From Aliiglaciecola lipolytica (GTDB taxonomy: Bacteria; Pseudomonadota; Gammaproteobacteria; Enterobacterales; Alteromonadaceae): 64,000 nucleotides of DNA. The notes beneath the pieces were generated by a model. That model was not told the origin of the DNA. It searched no databases and saw only the letters and a program-made list of their open reading frames with translations. This document shows, piece by piece, positions 28,007 to 38,350 of the stretch. Where the stretch lies: the NCBI RefSeq assembly GCF_018860635.1, contig NZ_JAHKPT010000025.1, positions 41,673 to 105,672 of the forward strand. The letters run 5' to 3'. Both the position numbers and the translations under genes were made by a program. The number at the start of each line of letters is the position of its first letter. The first letter of the stretch is position 1.

Positions 28007-29365
28007 GTGGCCATAAACGAGTTGCATAGTCGACTGGAATATTTAGTTTCATACTCGTCTCAGCTCATATTTATTAGCTGTGAAAGTTTGTCGCAACAGC
28101 AATCCTCATTACAGCAATTTATAGCCAAACAGCACGAAAACACTGAAGTTGCTTTTATCAATGGTGAGAGCACACTTCGTGATTCAGATTATAGAAACGA
28201 AATATACCGTCAATTGGTCAGCCACCCTCTTTCGCCCAACGTACCACTTGATGAGCAACTAATTCAGCACATATCCAAAGACGCCGGTCCAATATTGCTT
28301 TGTATCTGTGCGGCACAACACATATCAACAAAGTTGTTAAACGAACTTTGGAGTTTAGTTCTAAAAAATAAGGACCTGCAAAAAGGTCATCATCTAAATG
28401 TATTGTTATTCGGTAGTCCAGAGTGGACGGAATCGGCGAAGTCAAACTTGGCCAAAGATAATCAACATTTGCCGATATTACTGAGCTCTGAAATTGTCAC
28501 GACGAATCAATTTACGCAAAGCTATAGTCAAAGTATCAGCCAAAAAAGAGCGGAGATTGATCAACGATTCAAGACGACAGTCGACGCTGAATCCGAGTCA
28601 ATAATCACTAAACCACTGTTCAAAATTTTAGCAGGAATGGTCTTTTTAGGTATTTTTTCGATGTTGGTATTTTGGCAGTATCCAAACGAAATAAAACAGT
28701 TTGTCGACCCACATTACACGGTTGTCGATGAGCCTGTTGACGAGCTTGCAGAAGAGCAAGTAATCGACGTTATGCAGTCCCTGGAATCTATTCAATTAGA
28801 CGACAATATGCCGTTAGAGAGTGACTTACCTAACGTAGAAAAAACCGAGCAAATAGAGCAACAACAGGATGAAGTTAGCCAATCGTTGCAGCTAGAAAAC
28901 AGCGAACAACAGTTACCCGTTGACCATTCTCAAGAGCTTGTTACTAGCTGGCAACAAGAAGTTGAAAAGCAGCAATTACAGGTCAAACAAGAAAAACAAT
29001 CTAAACAGGCAGAACAACAAGAGCGAGCAACAAAAGCGGAACAAGCTAAGTTAGTATTGCCACCAGCTAAACACCCTATTCTTGAATTGGATGATAACCT
29101 TTTCGTTTTACAATTGGCTTCAATGAGCGACCCAGCCGTGGCCGAGAGATTCATAACTCAGCATGGTTTACAAGAAACCAGCTGGATATACACCACTCAA
29201 CGTTTTGGTGGTGATTGGCATGTGGTAATTTTCAAAAAAACCTTTGCCAATGTTCAACAAGCGCGGCAGTATACGGCCTCCTTACCCGATAGCATTGACA
29301 AAACAGTTCCTTTTGCTAAATCAGTTAAACAAATTAAGGTAGAATTGGCAGTACCTCAGCAATAA
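28007..29365 (+). CDS. damX: DamX-like cell-division protein with SPOR domain
   Basis: A 452-residue membrane protein. The N-terminal ~190 residues look like a degenerate AAA/GspA-type ATPase domain without a convincing Walker A. A single membrane helix (about 206-223) follows, then a long acidic, Gln/Glu-rich linker of low complexity, and a C-terminal SPOR domain (about 365-440, with FVLQLASMSDPAVAERFI) that binds denuded septal peptidoglycan. Translation starts at a GTG preceded by AAGGGA. Its place between aroB and dam and this domain order match DamX, which joins the divisome at midcell. Confidence 0.9.
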   Translation: MAINELHSRLEYLVSYSSQLIFISCESLSQQQSSLQQFIAKQHENTEVAFINGESTLRDSDYRNEIYRQLVSHPLSPNVPLDEQLIQHISKDAGPILLCICAAQHISTKLLNELWSLVLKNKDLQKGHHLNVLLFGSPEWTESAKSNLAKDNQHLPILLSSEIVTTNQFTQSYSQSISQKRAEIDQRFKTTVDAESESIITKPLFKILAGMVFLGIFSMLVFWQYPNEIKQFVDPHYTVVDEPVDELAEEQVIDVMQSLESIQLDDNMPLESDLPNVEKTEQIEQQQDEVSQSLQLENSEQQLPVDHSQELVTSWQQEVEKQQLQVKQEKQSKQAEQQERATKAEQAKLVLPPAKHPILELDDNLFVLQLASMSDPAVAERFITQHGLQETSWIYTTQRFGGDWHVVIFKKTFANVQQARQYTASLPDSIDKTVPFAKSVKQIKVELAVPQQ

Positions 29366-29394
29366 CCTCGTTGTAGTTACACCAAAAAGCGGAC

Positions 29395-30213
29395 ATGAAG
29401 AAAAACAAAAATCGGGCATTTCTGAAATGGGCAGGCGGAAAATACGGACTGATTGACGAAATTTGCCAACGTTTACCCCAAGGTAACAAGTTGATCGAAC
29501 CTTTTGTTGGTGCCGGTTCTGTTTTCTTAAACACCGAATACCCTCAATACGTTTTGAATGATATCAATCCTGATCTCATAAACCTTTACTCTATTATCAA
29601 AACGCAGGCAGAATATTTTATTAAAGAGTCTGAAAAGCTTTTTAGCCCCTCGAATAATCAGGAAAAAAGATTCTACGAATTGCGTAAAGAGTTTAATCAC
29701 TCTGATGATCTATTTTTTAAATCGATTCTGTTTTTATATCTAAATCGACACGGCTATAACGGGCTTTGCAGATATAATTTGTCTGGCGGATTTAATGTGC
29801 CTTTTGGTCGATACAAAGCACCTTATTTCCCGAAAAAAGAACTATATTATTTTGCTGAAAAATCGCAAAAGGCCACCTTTACCTGTGAGCCATTTCAACA
29901 TACTTTTGCGCGCGCTAGATCGGGAAATGTCATCTATAGCGATCCGCCGTACGCACCAATTAGTTTAACCGCTAACTTCACCCAATATTCCAAGAATGGG
30001 TTTTCGTTAGATGAGCAGTTATTGTTAGCCAAATTAGCAAAGCATAATGCAAAGAAAAAGTCGGTCAGTGTTTTAATAAGTAATCACGATACACCTTTTA
30101 CCCGAGAAATTTATTCTCAAGCAGATATAACAAGTTTGATGGTAAAGCGAACTATCAGTCAAAAAGGCGATAAAAGAGTAAAAGTGGGTGAGCTACTGGC
30201 CCTTTATACCTAG
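29395..30213 (+). CDS. dam: DNA adenine methyltransferase (GATC)
   Basis: Methylates adenine in GATC for mismatch-repair strand choice and replication timing. It has 272 residues (E. coli 278). FLKWAGGKYGLIDEI holds the S-adenosylmethionine motif, EPFVGAGSVFLN is motif I, and the catalytic DPPY is at residues 183-186. The order aroK-aroB-damX-dam-rpe-trpS is the classic one and supports the housekeeping Dam rather than a phage or restriction-linked copy. Confidence 0.95.
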   Translation: MKKNKNRAFLKWAGGKYGLIDEICQRLPQGNKLIEPFVGAGSVFLNTEYPQYVLNDINPDLINLYSIIKTQAEYFIKESEKLFSPSNNQEKRFYELRKEFNHSDDLFFKSILFLYLNRHGYNGLCRYNLSGGFNVPFGRYKAPYFPKKELYYFAEKSQKATFTCEPFQHTFARARSGNVIYSDPPYAPISLTANFTQYSKNGFSLDEQLLLAKLAKHNAKKKSVSVLISNHDTPFTREIYSQADITSLMVKRTISQKGDKRVKVGELLALYT

Positions 30214-30246
30214 TTCTGCTGATGACAAGTAGGTTTAGTGGTTAGG

Positions 30247-30447
30247 TTAATTGAGCGCGATATTGACCACGGCAACTAAGCCGAGAATTAACGCAATCAC
30301 GAAGACCACACCAACCAAGAGAAATGGAACGAAGGACTTTTGCTGAAAGTCATGCTCATAATTTTGGTGTGATTGCACACCAAAAACACTGGCAGCGACG
30401 CTTTTAAAAACGCCCCAAAGGCTGTTGTTTTGCTTAGGCTTTGACAA
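30247..30447 (-). CDS. small membrane protein, DUF2970-like
   Basis: A 66-residue protein with a polar N-terminus containing WGVFKSVAASVFGVQS, then one strong membrane helix (about 42-64). This resembles the DUF2970 family of small proteobacterial proteins of unknown role; the call is from memory of the motif. The start is a TTG that directly follows the TAA of the upstream gene (TAATTG) with no good ribosome site, so it may be translated by reinitiation. It converges on dam. Confidence 0.65.
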   Translation of the reverse strand: MSKPKQNNSLWGVFKSVAASVFGVQSHQNYEHDFQQKSFVPFLLVGVVFVIALILGLVAVVNIALN

Positions 30448-30750
30448 TTACTGTGCACCCGATGGAACAGTAGACTTGTTATCTGCGGCTCTAGAAAGTA
30501 GCTCTAGCAAGTCTAGATAATGGAATTTATAGCCAGATCGTCCAGAAAACCAACTCGTCCAACTCACGTTTTTCTGATTAGCTGAGGCGCATCGATTAAT
30601 TGGATGTGAGATAGGTAGGTTTTGATTAAATTCAATTACATCAATGTTTTGGCAGAAATCATCGGTGTTTGAAAGCTGAGTTTTGAGCATAAAAACCATG
30701 CCAAACATAACCGTACCAATTGAAAAAACTGCTTTCAACTTCCTGTTCAT
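30448..30750 (-). CDS. hypothetical small membrane-anchored protein
   Basis: A 100-residue protein I do not recognise. Residues 8-24 form a hydrophobic segment that could be an uncleaved signal anchor. The remainder is polar with two Cys (about 33 and 54). A strong ribosome site, AAGGTGG, lies 5 bases before the ATG, which is the best evidence that it is a gene. It abuts the DUF2970-like frame with no gap, so the two are very likely expressed together. Confidence 0.55.
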   Translation of the reverse strand: MNRKLKAVFSIGTVMFGMVFMLKTQLSNTDDFCQNIDVIEFNQNLPISHPINRCASANQKNVSWTSWFSGRSGYKFHYLDLLELLSRAADNKSTVPSGAQ

Positions 30751-30907
30751 GTAACCACCTTAGATTAAAGCCATTACGCCCTATTATACGTGTGTTGATA
30801 AAATGAACAACTATCTTTTATCCCAATTTTATGTCGCTTGTCCTAAGTATTTAGAATTTACGACAACCTACATTCATTTCAAAGCAGCTTTATTTAACCA
30901 TAAACGC

Positions 30908-30932
30908 AAAAAAGCCAACTCGAAAGTTGGCT
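30908..30932 (-). terminator. rho-independent terminator of the TorF-like porin gene
   Basis: On the minus strand an 8-bp perfect stem (AGCCAACT with AGTTGGCT) closed by a TTCG tetraloop is followed by a run of T residues. It lies 28 bases after the stop codon of the porin gene. Confidence 0.9.
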
Positions 30933-30960
30933 CTTAAGGCGTTTCAATTTAACTAATAAA

Positions 30961-31641
30961 TTAGAACGATGTACCCCAGCTAACAACGAATTTAGTATCG
31001 TCATCACCTGATTCATCATCTGCTTTTGAAAGGCTCAATGTAAAATCACCTTTAGATAGATCAATTTGGAAGTGACCAAAATCAACATCGCCGTATACTT
31101 CGTCATCACTGTCAAAGTCATAATAACCGTATGTTAAACCAAGACCAAATTCATTCGGAAGATCAATACCATAGCCTACGCTGTAGTAAAGGTCACCTGT
31201 TCCATAAGGTGCATCGTCGTCATATTGACTGTTTACTGTGTAAGCTACGCCAAAAGAAAACGCTTTGTATGTACCGTTGAAATAAATTTCGCCGAAATCA
31301 GAATCTTCAAAACCCGTTGCAGGATACATGTAATAAATGTAACCAACATCATAACCGAAGTCACCAGACTCACCGCCGTAACCTAAGTAGAAGTCGTTTT
31401 CAGTGCCATCACCGTTACCCCAGTCAATTGAACCAACCCAAGTACCCGCATAAAAACCACTTTCATCTGAGTAGTCGATACCGCCAGAAACGGATACATC
31501 GTTAGAGCTTTGACTCATACCACGCCAAATGTAGTTACTTGTTGCACCAAAGTTAGCTGAAACCTCAGCCTGAACTAAGGAACTAAAACTGGTTGCAGAA
31601 AGTACAGCAACAGCCAATGCGGCCAATTTCAACGTTTTCAT
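30961..31641 (-). CDS. outer-membrane protein, TorF family putative porin
   Basis: A 226-residue exported beta-barrel. A signal peptide (about 1-26, cleaved after VQA) is followed by alternating aromatic/Gly strands: NYIWRGMSQSSNDVSVSGGIDY near the start is the family hallmark, and the chain ends in a terminal Phe as outer-membrane barrels do. It is very acidic, with many Asp in the predicted loops, as in marine proteins. The family is annotated as putative porin, and no substrate is known. It has its own terminator and an upstream AT-rich region with a (TTA)5 tract. Confidence 0.8.
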   Translation of the reverse strand: MKTLKLAALAVAVLSATSFSSLVQAEVSANFGATSNYIWRGMSQSSNDVSVSGGIDYSDESGFYAGTWVGSIDWGNGDGTENDFYLGYGGESGDFGYDVGYIYYMYPATGFEDSDFGEIYFNGTYKAFSFGVAYTVNSQYDDDAPYGTGDLYYSVGYGIDLPNEFGLGLTYGYYDFDSDDEVYGDVDFGHFQIDLSKGDFTLSLSKADDESGDDDTKFVVSWGTSF

Positions 31642-31960
31642 ATGTGTTCTCCGAAATTTATATTGTTTTCAATGTTTTAATTTTTATTATTATTATTATT
31701 TTATTTTTGTCGCTGGCATCAATAAGGCAATTCTGATGCCGCTTATTTATACAATCTTTACAAGAACGTAACTTATTGTTTCTTATTAATAAAATTTAAT
31801 TATCAATAAATAAAGTTTATATTGAAAAGCAACCTATGGTGATATTGAAGCACCAGATTAGTTCTTCAGCACCAATCTGGTGCACCACTTTGAGAGCGCT
31901 AGCGCTTTTTTCATAAACCATTTTTCTTTACACTATCGTCAAATTTTTTTGGAGAAGTTC
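31642..31960. other. divergent control region of the porin gene and rpe
   Basis: These 319 bases hold a (TTA)5 tract at 31684-31698 just upstream of the porin gene, a perfect 10-bp inverted repeat (31850-31859 with 31874-31883, 14-base spacer) and a 12-bp palindrome AGCGCTAGCGCT at 31895-31906 followed by T residues. A ribosome site GGAGAAG lies ahead of rpe. I cannot assign promoters confidently. Confidence 0.5.
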
Positions 31961-32638
31961 ATGAGTCCTTTTTTAATTGCTCCTTCTATCCTTTCCGCTA
32001 ATTTTGCTTGTTTAGGAAACGAAGTGGATAGTGTGATAGAAGCTGGTGCAGATCTAGTCCACTTCGATGTGATGGATAACCATTACGTTCCAAACTTAAC
32101 GGTAGGTCCGTTAGTGTGTGAGTCATTGGTGAAACACGGCGTAACAAAGCCGATTGATGTGCATTTAATGGTAGAGCCTGTTGATCAGATGATTGAAGAC
32201 TTCGCCAAAGCTGGCGCAAATCGAATCAGTTTCCACCCTGAAGCAACAAAGCATTTAGATAGAAGTGTGCAATTAGTTATCGAAAGTGGCTGTGAGGTTG
32301 GATTAGTGCTGAACCCGGCGACGCCGTTAAATTGTCTTGACCATATAATAGATAAACTAGACTTCATTCTAATGATGTCAGTTAACCCTGGATTTGGCGG
32401 ACAACAGTTCATACCGCAAACACTGGATAAAATCAGATCTGTTAAACAAAGGGTACAAGCATCGGGTAAACAAATTCGAATTCAAATTGACGGCGGCGTA
32501 AAAGTCGATAATATTCGCAGCATCGCTGAAGCAGGGGCCGATACTTTTGTTGCTGGCTCAGCCATATTTAATCAGCCAGATTACAAACACGTCATAGACC
32601 AAATGCGCGCAGAATTAAGCAAAGTGAATATGGCTTAA
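31961..32638 (+). CDS. rpe: ribulose-phosphate 3-epimerase
   Basis: Interconverts ribulose-5-phosphate and xylulose-5-phosphate in the pentose-phosphate pathway. It has 225 residues, exactly as in E. coli. The TIM-barrel motifs [32 protein letters not shown] (metal His/Asp), [20 protein letters not shown] and [11 protein letters not shown] are all present. I chose the ATG at 31961, with GGAG upstream; the open frame reaches back to 31880 but the extra residues are not family-like. trpS follows after 36 bases, with no gph between them. Confidence 0.96.
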   Translation: MSPFLIAPSILSANFACLGNEVDSVIEAGADLVHFDVMDNHYVPNLTVGPLVCESLVKHGVTKPIDVHLMVEPVDQMIEDFAKAGANRISFHPEATKHLDRSVQLVIESGCEVGLVLNPATPLNCLDHIIDKLDFILMMSVNPGFGGQQFIPQTLDKIRSVKQRVQASGKQIRIQIDGGVKVDNIRSIAEAGADTFVAGSAIFNQPDYKHVIDQMRAELSKVNMA

Positions 32639-32674
32639 GCGTGTTTCTAACCTTTAAGAAGATAATTTTATAAT

Positions 32675-33679
32675 ATGAGTAAACCAATTGTATTAAGTGG
32701 TTGTCAGCCGTCTGGACAACTGACTATAGGAAACTATATGGGCGCATTGCGCCAATGGGTCGATATGCAACAAGATAATGATTGTTTGTATATGATTGTC
32801 GATATGCATGCAATTACAGTGCGTCAAGATCCTAAAGCCCTCTACAACGCTTGTTTAGACGGTTTATCTTTATACTTAGCTTGTGGAATAGATCCAAGTC
32901 AGAGTACCATTTTCATGCAGTCCCATGTGCCAGAGCACGCCCAATTGGCTTGGGTGCTTAATTGCTATACGCAAATGGGTGAATTGAACAGGATGACTCA
33001 ATTCAAAGATAAATCAGCTAAAAATGTGGCTAACGTTAACGCTGGCTTATTGACCTACCCTGCTCTTATGGCTGCTGATATTTTATTGTACCAGCCAAAT
33101 AAAGTACCTGTAGGTGATGATCAAAAGCAACATTTAGAACTTACCCGCGATGTGGCCACACGTTTCAACAACTTATATGGCGACGTGTTTACGATCCCAG
33201 ACCCATTTATCCCTGAGTTTGGTGCCCGCATAATGAGTCTTCAGGATCCAAGCAGTAAGATGTCGAAATCTGATTCGAATCCTAATAACTTTGTTGGCTT
33301 ATTAGAAGATACTAAAAAGATTAGTAAGAAAATTAAGCGTGCAGTAACGGATTCAGATGAGCAGGCGCGCATTTATTTCGACAAACAGGAAAAACCTGGG
33401 GTTTCCAATTTATTATCGTTATTGTCCTGTGCAACAGGTAAAAGCATTGATAGCTTAGTACCTGAATACGAAGACAAAATGTATGGTCATTTAAAAGGTG
33501 ATGTGGCCGATGCGGTTGTTGCGTTGCTAGAACCTATTCAAGCTAAGTTCCACGAAATACGTTCAGACCAAGACTATTTGAATACGGTTATGCGAGATGG
33601 AGCTGAAAAAGCCAGTGCTCGTGCCTCTGTAATGATTCAAAAAGTTTACCAAGCAGTTGGATTTATACCAAAGCCTTAG
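32675..33679 (+). CDS. trpS: tryptophanyl-tRNA synthetase
   Basis: Charges tRNA-Trp. It has 334 residues (E. coli TrpS 334). The class I signatures are the HIGH-like segment [17 protein letters not shown] and the KMSKS loop at [17 protein letters not shown] and [15 protein letters not shown] are typical of the bacterial type. It lies directly after rpe in the dam-rpe-trpS string. Confidence 0.96.
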   Translation: MSKPIVLSGCQPSGQLTIGNYMGALRQWVDMQQDNDCLYMIVDMHAITVRQDPKALYNACLDGLSLYLACGIDPSQSTIFMQSHVPEHAQLAWVLNCYTQMGELNRMTQFKDKSAKNVANVNAGLLTYPALMAADILLYQPNKVPVGDDQKQHLELTRDVATRFNNLYGDVFTIPDPFIPEFGARIMSLQDPSSKMSKSDSNPNNFVGLLEDTKKISKKIKRAVTDSDEQARIYFDKQEKPGVSNLLSLLSCATGKSIDSLVPEYEDKMYGHLKGDVADAVVALLEPIQAKFHEIRSDQDYLNTVMRDGAEKASARASVMIQKVYQAVGFIPKP

Positions 33680-33749
33680 CGCTGATTAGGAAAACATTTT
33701 TGGAAAGTTACGGTTCTGCGGGTAATCCTTTTTTGGAAAGTAAATTGTC

Positions 33750-34358
33750 ATGCTATTGTTGATCGATAACTATGATTCTTTTACTCATAACCTTGCTCGT
33801 TATTTCCGAGAATTGAATGTCGAAGTGCAGGTAGTGAGAAATGACCAGATAACCTGTGAGCAAATTGCCCAACTTGCACCGCAATATTTGGTTTTCTCCC
33901 CTGGGCCTTGCACGCCCAATGAAGCGGGAGTCACACTAGAAGCTATTCGCACTTTTGCAGGCAAGATCCCTATTCTTGGGGTTTGTTTAGGACATCAAGC
34001 AATCGGACAAATATTCGGTGCAAAAGTGGAAGTGGCCGAACACATAATGCACGGTAAAACCTCCAGTATTCGCCATAACTCAACCCCCCTTTTCGAAAAT
34101 ATTGAAGACCCATTTATTGCCACTCGTTATCATTCTTTGATACTGAATTGCGATTCATTACCGAAAGAGTTTGATATTACCGCTTGGTGTGAAGAATTTA
34201 GCCAGTTCGAACCTATGGCGATAGAGCACAAAATTTGGCCATTAATGGGCATGCAGTTCCACCCTGAGTCACTTTTAACTAAAGTAGGGCATAAATTATT
34301 AAGTAATTTTGTTAAGATTGCCGATAGATGGTGGTTAGCTACAAACGAAACTATTTAA
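33750..34358 (+). CDS. pabA: glutamine amidotransferase, aminodeoxychorismate synthase component II
   Basis: A class I glutamine amidotransferase of 202 residues that supplies ammonia for making 4-amino-4-deoxychorismate (folate), and in some bacteria also anthranilate. LLLIDNYDSFTHNLARYF is the family start, GVCLGHQAIGQ holds the nucleophile Cys, and MQFHPESLLT gives the His and Glu of the triad. No synthase partner adjoins it. The location near argD, as in E. coli pabA-fic-argD, favours PabA over TrpG; an amphibolic role is possible. Confidence 0.88.
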   Translation: MLLLIDNYDSFTHNLARYFRELNVEVQVVRNDQITCEQIAQLAPQYLVFSPGPCTPNEAGVTLEAIRTFAGKIPILGVCLGHQAIGQIFGAKVEVAEHIMHGKTSSIRHNSTPLFENIEDPFIATRYHSLILNCDSLPKEFDITAWCEEFSQFEPMAIEHKIWPLMGMQFHPESLLTKVGHKLLSNFVKIADRWWLATNETI

Positions 34359-34437
34359 AGTGTTTTTTCAACTCTACAAGTCTGCTAATTTACAATAGTA
34401 CATCCCAAACCTAATTCAACGGCAATAAGAAGAATCA

Positions 34438-35598
34438 ATGAGCGAACTTTTGGCATTAAAAAACGAAATCAACCTACGCTTTGATTACCTGACTATTAGC
34501 CTAAAATTAGCCCAGCAGCATATGGGAGCAGGTACAGAAACAAAGGATGTTGAATTGCCCGCGAATAGTGAAGCTCAGCGCACACTGCTGCAAGTTGAGA
34601 AACAAGCTAGACATGATAAAGAGCTCAATCGACGTTCTCACACTAACTATGTGCAAGATATCCAAAACATGGTTCATAATGAGGTTATCAAGCGCTTAGA
34701 AGCTCAACTCGAAGATACTGATAAACTATTCAACGAAGTGTTAGGCTTTGACCACAACCTGCCCGCACTACTTGATTCGCTGGCGGCCAAATCAACTTCC
34801 ATCAGCAAAATTGAACCTATAGCGGCTGGAATGCCTTGGCTTTATGATGAATTGATTAGGCTTATCAATACCCCTAAATATCGTAGAGTAGACTCAAATG
34901 GCAAAGTAGTTGTAGTTGAAAGTTTAAAAACCGCGTTAAGCTATCTAGGCGTTGAGAATATTAAGATGCTGATCCCTTCCATAGCATTTCGACGTTGTTT
35001 ACCGCAAATTACCGATCCTTTTCCAAAAATCAAAGTGCAAATGATGGATGCGTCTATTGGTACAGCGATGTCATGTAAAAAGTTAGCGCAATTGAATAAA
35101 CTAGATAGTTATAATGCCTTTCTACTGGGGTTATTCCATGACTTCGGTAAAATAGTAATAGTGCGCCTATTTTTTAAATTATTTGAGCAGGTGCACAGAG
35201 AAGCGGTACTCGAAGCGCAAAATGAGCGCAAGAGAGATGAACATTTTGCGTTGGGGGAAGTTGTACCTTCAGAAACGTTTTTACTCAATGCGTTAACTAC
35301 CTATGGTTATTCACTAAGCACAGAGCTCATTTCGCGGATGCCATTCAAACGACTGGTTTTTGTTGAAGCCATGAACGAATTTGCTAACTACAAAGAAATA
35401 GGCGAAATGTCTCCATTTGGTAAAGTACTAGCCCAAGGTGAAGCCTACAATCGATATCGAACTCTTAAATCGAATAAGTTGATTTCCTTAGACGAAGCAA
35501 AAATATATCTACGTCAATTTTGCTTTCCTAAAGGTGCTTTGGGCGAATTGAAGAAAACTAATTTGCGAGATTTTGATATAATTTTGGATGAAAAATAA
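34438..35598 (+). CDS. HDOD-domain signalling protein
   Basis: A 386-residue cytoplasmic protein. The first ~110 residues are charged and probably helical. The middle (about 125-330) is an HDOD domain, a relative of HD phosphohydrolases, with LGVENIKMLIPSIAFRR and a retained GLFHDFGKIV motif. HDOD proteins usually act as regulators in motility, biofilm or DNA-damage control and often lack hydrolase activity; here HD-like residues are partly kept, so catalysis cannot be excluded. The ATG is preceded by AAGAAGA. It lies between pabA and the leader of argD, all on the same strand, but a 457-base gap separates it from argD. Confidence 0.8.
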   Translation: MSELLALKNEINLRFDYLTISLKLAQQHMGAGTETKDVELPANSEAQRTLLQVEKQARHDKELNRRSHTNYVQDIQNMVHNEVIKRLEAQLEDTDKLFNEVLGFDHNLPALLDSLAAKSTSISKIEPIAAGMPWLYDELIRLINTPKYRRVDSNGKVVVVESLKTALSYLGVENIKMLIPSIAFRRCLPQITDPFPKIKVQMMDASIGTAMSCKKLAQLNKLDSYNAFLLGLFHDFGKIVIVRLFFKLFEQVHREAVLEAQNERKRDEHFALGEVVPSETFLLNALTTYGYSLSTELISRMPFKRLVFVEAMNEFANYKEIGEMSPFGKVLAQGEAYNRYRTLKSNKLISLDEAKIYLRQFCFPKGALGELKKTNLRDFDIILDEK

Positions 35599-35796
35599 TC
35601 AAAACGTCTCAGTAAATTCGTTTATCCCCATAATTTTTAAAATTTTTTTTACATATTCATGCAACTATCATGATTGCTTTATGATCTTGTGAATTAGATA
35701 AACTCTCAATTCTAGTTAGAATCTAATTTCGCTGTAAGTAAATTTAATCAAAACAGTTCAGCCTCAAAAGCGGCTATCCATAGACAATTTTAGAGA

Positions 35797-35832
35797 TGCA
35801 TAAAATTGTATGGCGTAGCACAATTTTATGCA
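35797..35832. repeat. perfect 13-bp inverted repeat upstream of argD
   Basis: TGCATAAAATTGT and ACAATTTTATGCA surround a 10-base loop. The outer TGCAT and ATGCA resemble ARG-box half-sites, though the spacing is not the standard 21 bases. It may be a protein-binding site or an RNA hairpin. Confidence 0.6.
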
Positions 35833-35884
35833 TAAACAGCAGATTGCTTAGTTTAAATAGTTATTCACTATTCCTGCAAAATTA

Positions 35885-35916
35885 GCCGCATCCCTTTAAA
35901 TTTAAGGGTTTTCGGC
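35885..35916. repeat. two-part hairpin upstream of argD
   Basis: An inner stem CCCTT/AAGGG around an A/T loop is flanked by GCCG and CGGC, which can extend it across an internal loop. It is located about 140 bases before the argD start. Confidence 0.4.
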
Positions 35917-36052
35917 GTTTACCCTAGAGACAGATTGAATAAAATCTGACACAATGCGCAGTCCAAATTGGTCGTTCGGCAAGTATTTTTTGGTGACCAA
36001 CCCAGTATTAATCACAAGTGAAAATAGACGTCCAGAATTTTAAGTGAGGTAA

Positions 36053-37261
<1,209 letters not shown>

Positions 37262-37295
37262 GCTAAAACGCAACCAGTAAAGTGAGCACGCTATT

Positions 37296-38327
37296 ATGAA
37301 AGTGATCCGTCCTATTGCGTTAAATGATTATGATGCCTTGTATGATATTGCTGTTGAGTCAGGTATTGGTTTTACATCACTGCCTGTAAACGAGGCTTTG
37401 TTACGACGCAAAATAGAACAATCTGAAATTGCTTTTCGAGAGAAAGTCGATAAACCCGCTAATCAAAGCTATTTATTCGTCATGGAAGATACCGATACAA
37501 ATGAAGTAGTCGGTACCAGTGGCATTGCTGCGACAGTCGGCCTAGAAGACTCTTTTTACCACTATCATTGTGGCAAAGTAGTGCATGCTTCTCGTGAGCT
37601 TAAAATCCACAACACTGTGGATATTTTAACGCTTTGTAACGACTACACAGGTGTGTCTGAAATATGCACTTTGTTTCTCAAAGAAAATGCTCGTAAAGGC
37701 AGTAATGGTCGATTGCTGTCAAAATTTCGATTTTTATTTATGTTAGAGCATCAAACTCGGTTTTCAGAAACAGTAATTGCTGAAATGCGTGGAGTAAGTG
37801 ACGAAAACGGCACCTCTCCATTTTGGCAATGGCTGGAAGAACATTTCTTTTCAATGGACTTCCCCACTGCGGATTATTTAACCGGCATTGGAGACAAAGT
37901 CTTCATTGCCGAATTAATGCCCAAATACCCAATTTATGTCAGTTTGTTGAGCAAAGCGGCGCAAGCGGTTATCGGTCAAGTTCATGAAAAAACTCGTCCT
38001 GCTTTACAGCTTTTGCAACAAGAAGGGTTTATTAGCCGTGGCTATGTGGACATTTTTGATGGTGGCCCAACAGTAGAAGCCAATATCCAACACATTAGAA
38101 CCGCCCAAGCTAGTCGTAAGCTGCCGATTAAAATTGACCAGCAAAAAGCCGCTGATGGCGCTTTATGCTACGTAATTAATACTAAGGTAAAAGACTTCAG
38201 AGCAATTACCACGGAAGTCTATGTAGATAACGACAACAACTTTGCGTATATCTCTCCCGAAAGCGCTGCAGCGTTAATGGTCGTTGAAAATGACCATATA
38301 CGATATGCGCCAACCAAAATAATTTAA
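37296..38327 (+). CDS. astA: arginine N-succinyltransferase
   Basis: Transfers succinyl from succinyl-CoA to arginine, the first step of the ammonia-producing AST pathway. It has 343 residues (E. coli AstA 344). Family blocks visible are IRPIALNDYDALYDIAVESGIGFTSLP-like at the start (given in part), SYLFVMEDT, LCTLFLKENARKG-like, and LLQQEGFISRGYVDIFDGGPTVEA near 245-270. A single subunit is encoded, not the two-subunit AruFG form. It lies 34 bases after argD and 23 before astD. Confidence 0.95.
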   Translation: MKVIRPIALNDYDALYDIAVESGIGFTSLPVNEALLRRKIEQSEIAFREKVDKPANQSYLFVMEDTDTNEVVGTSGIAATVGLEDSFYHYHCGKVVHASRELKIHNTVDILTLCNDYTGVSEICTLFLKENARKGSNGRLLSKFRFLFMLEHQTRFSETVIAEMRGVSDENGTSPFWQWLEEHFFSMDFPTADYLTGIGDKVFIAELMPKYPIYVSLLSKAAQAVIGQVHEKTRPALQLLQQEGFISRGYVDIFDGGPTVEANIQHIRTAQASRKLPIKIDQQKAADGALCYVINTKVKDFRAITTEVYVDNDNNFAYISPESAAALMVVENDHIRYAPTKII

Positions 38328-38350
38328 TAACCCAGCCATAGGAATTATGT

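Noticed and set aside
33697..33741. 12-base direct repeat TTTTTGGAAAGT twice upstream of pabA
   Set aside because: Short, T-rich and single pair; could be chance, and no known regulator site was recognised.
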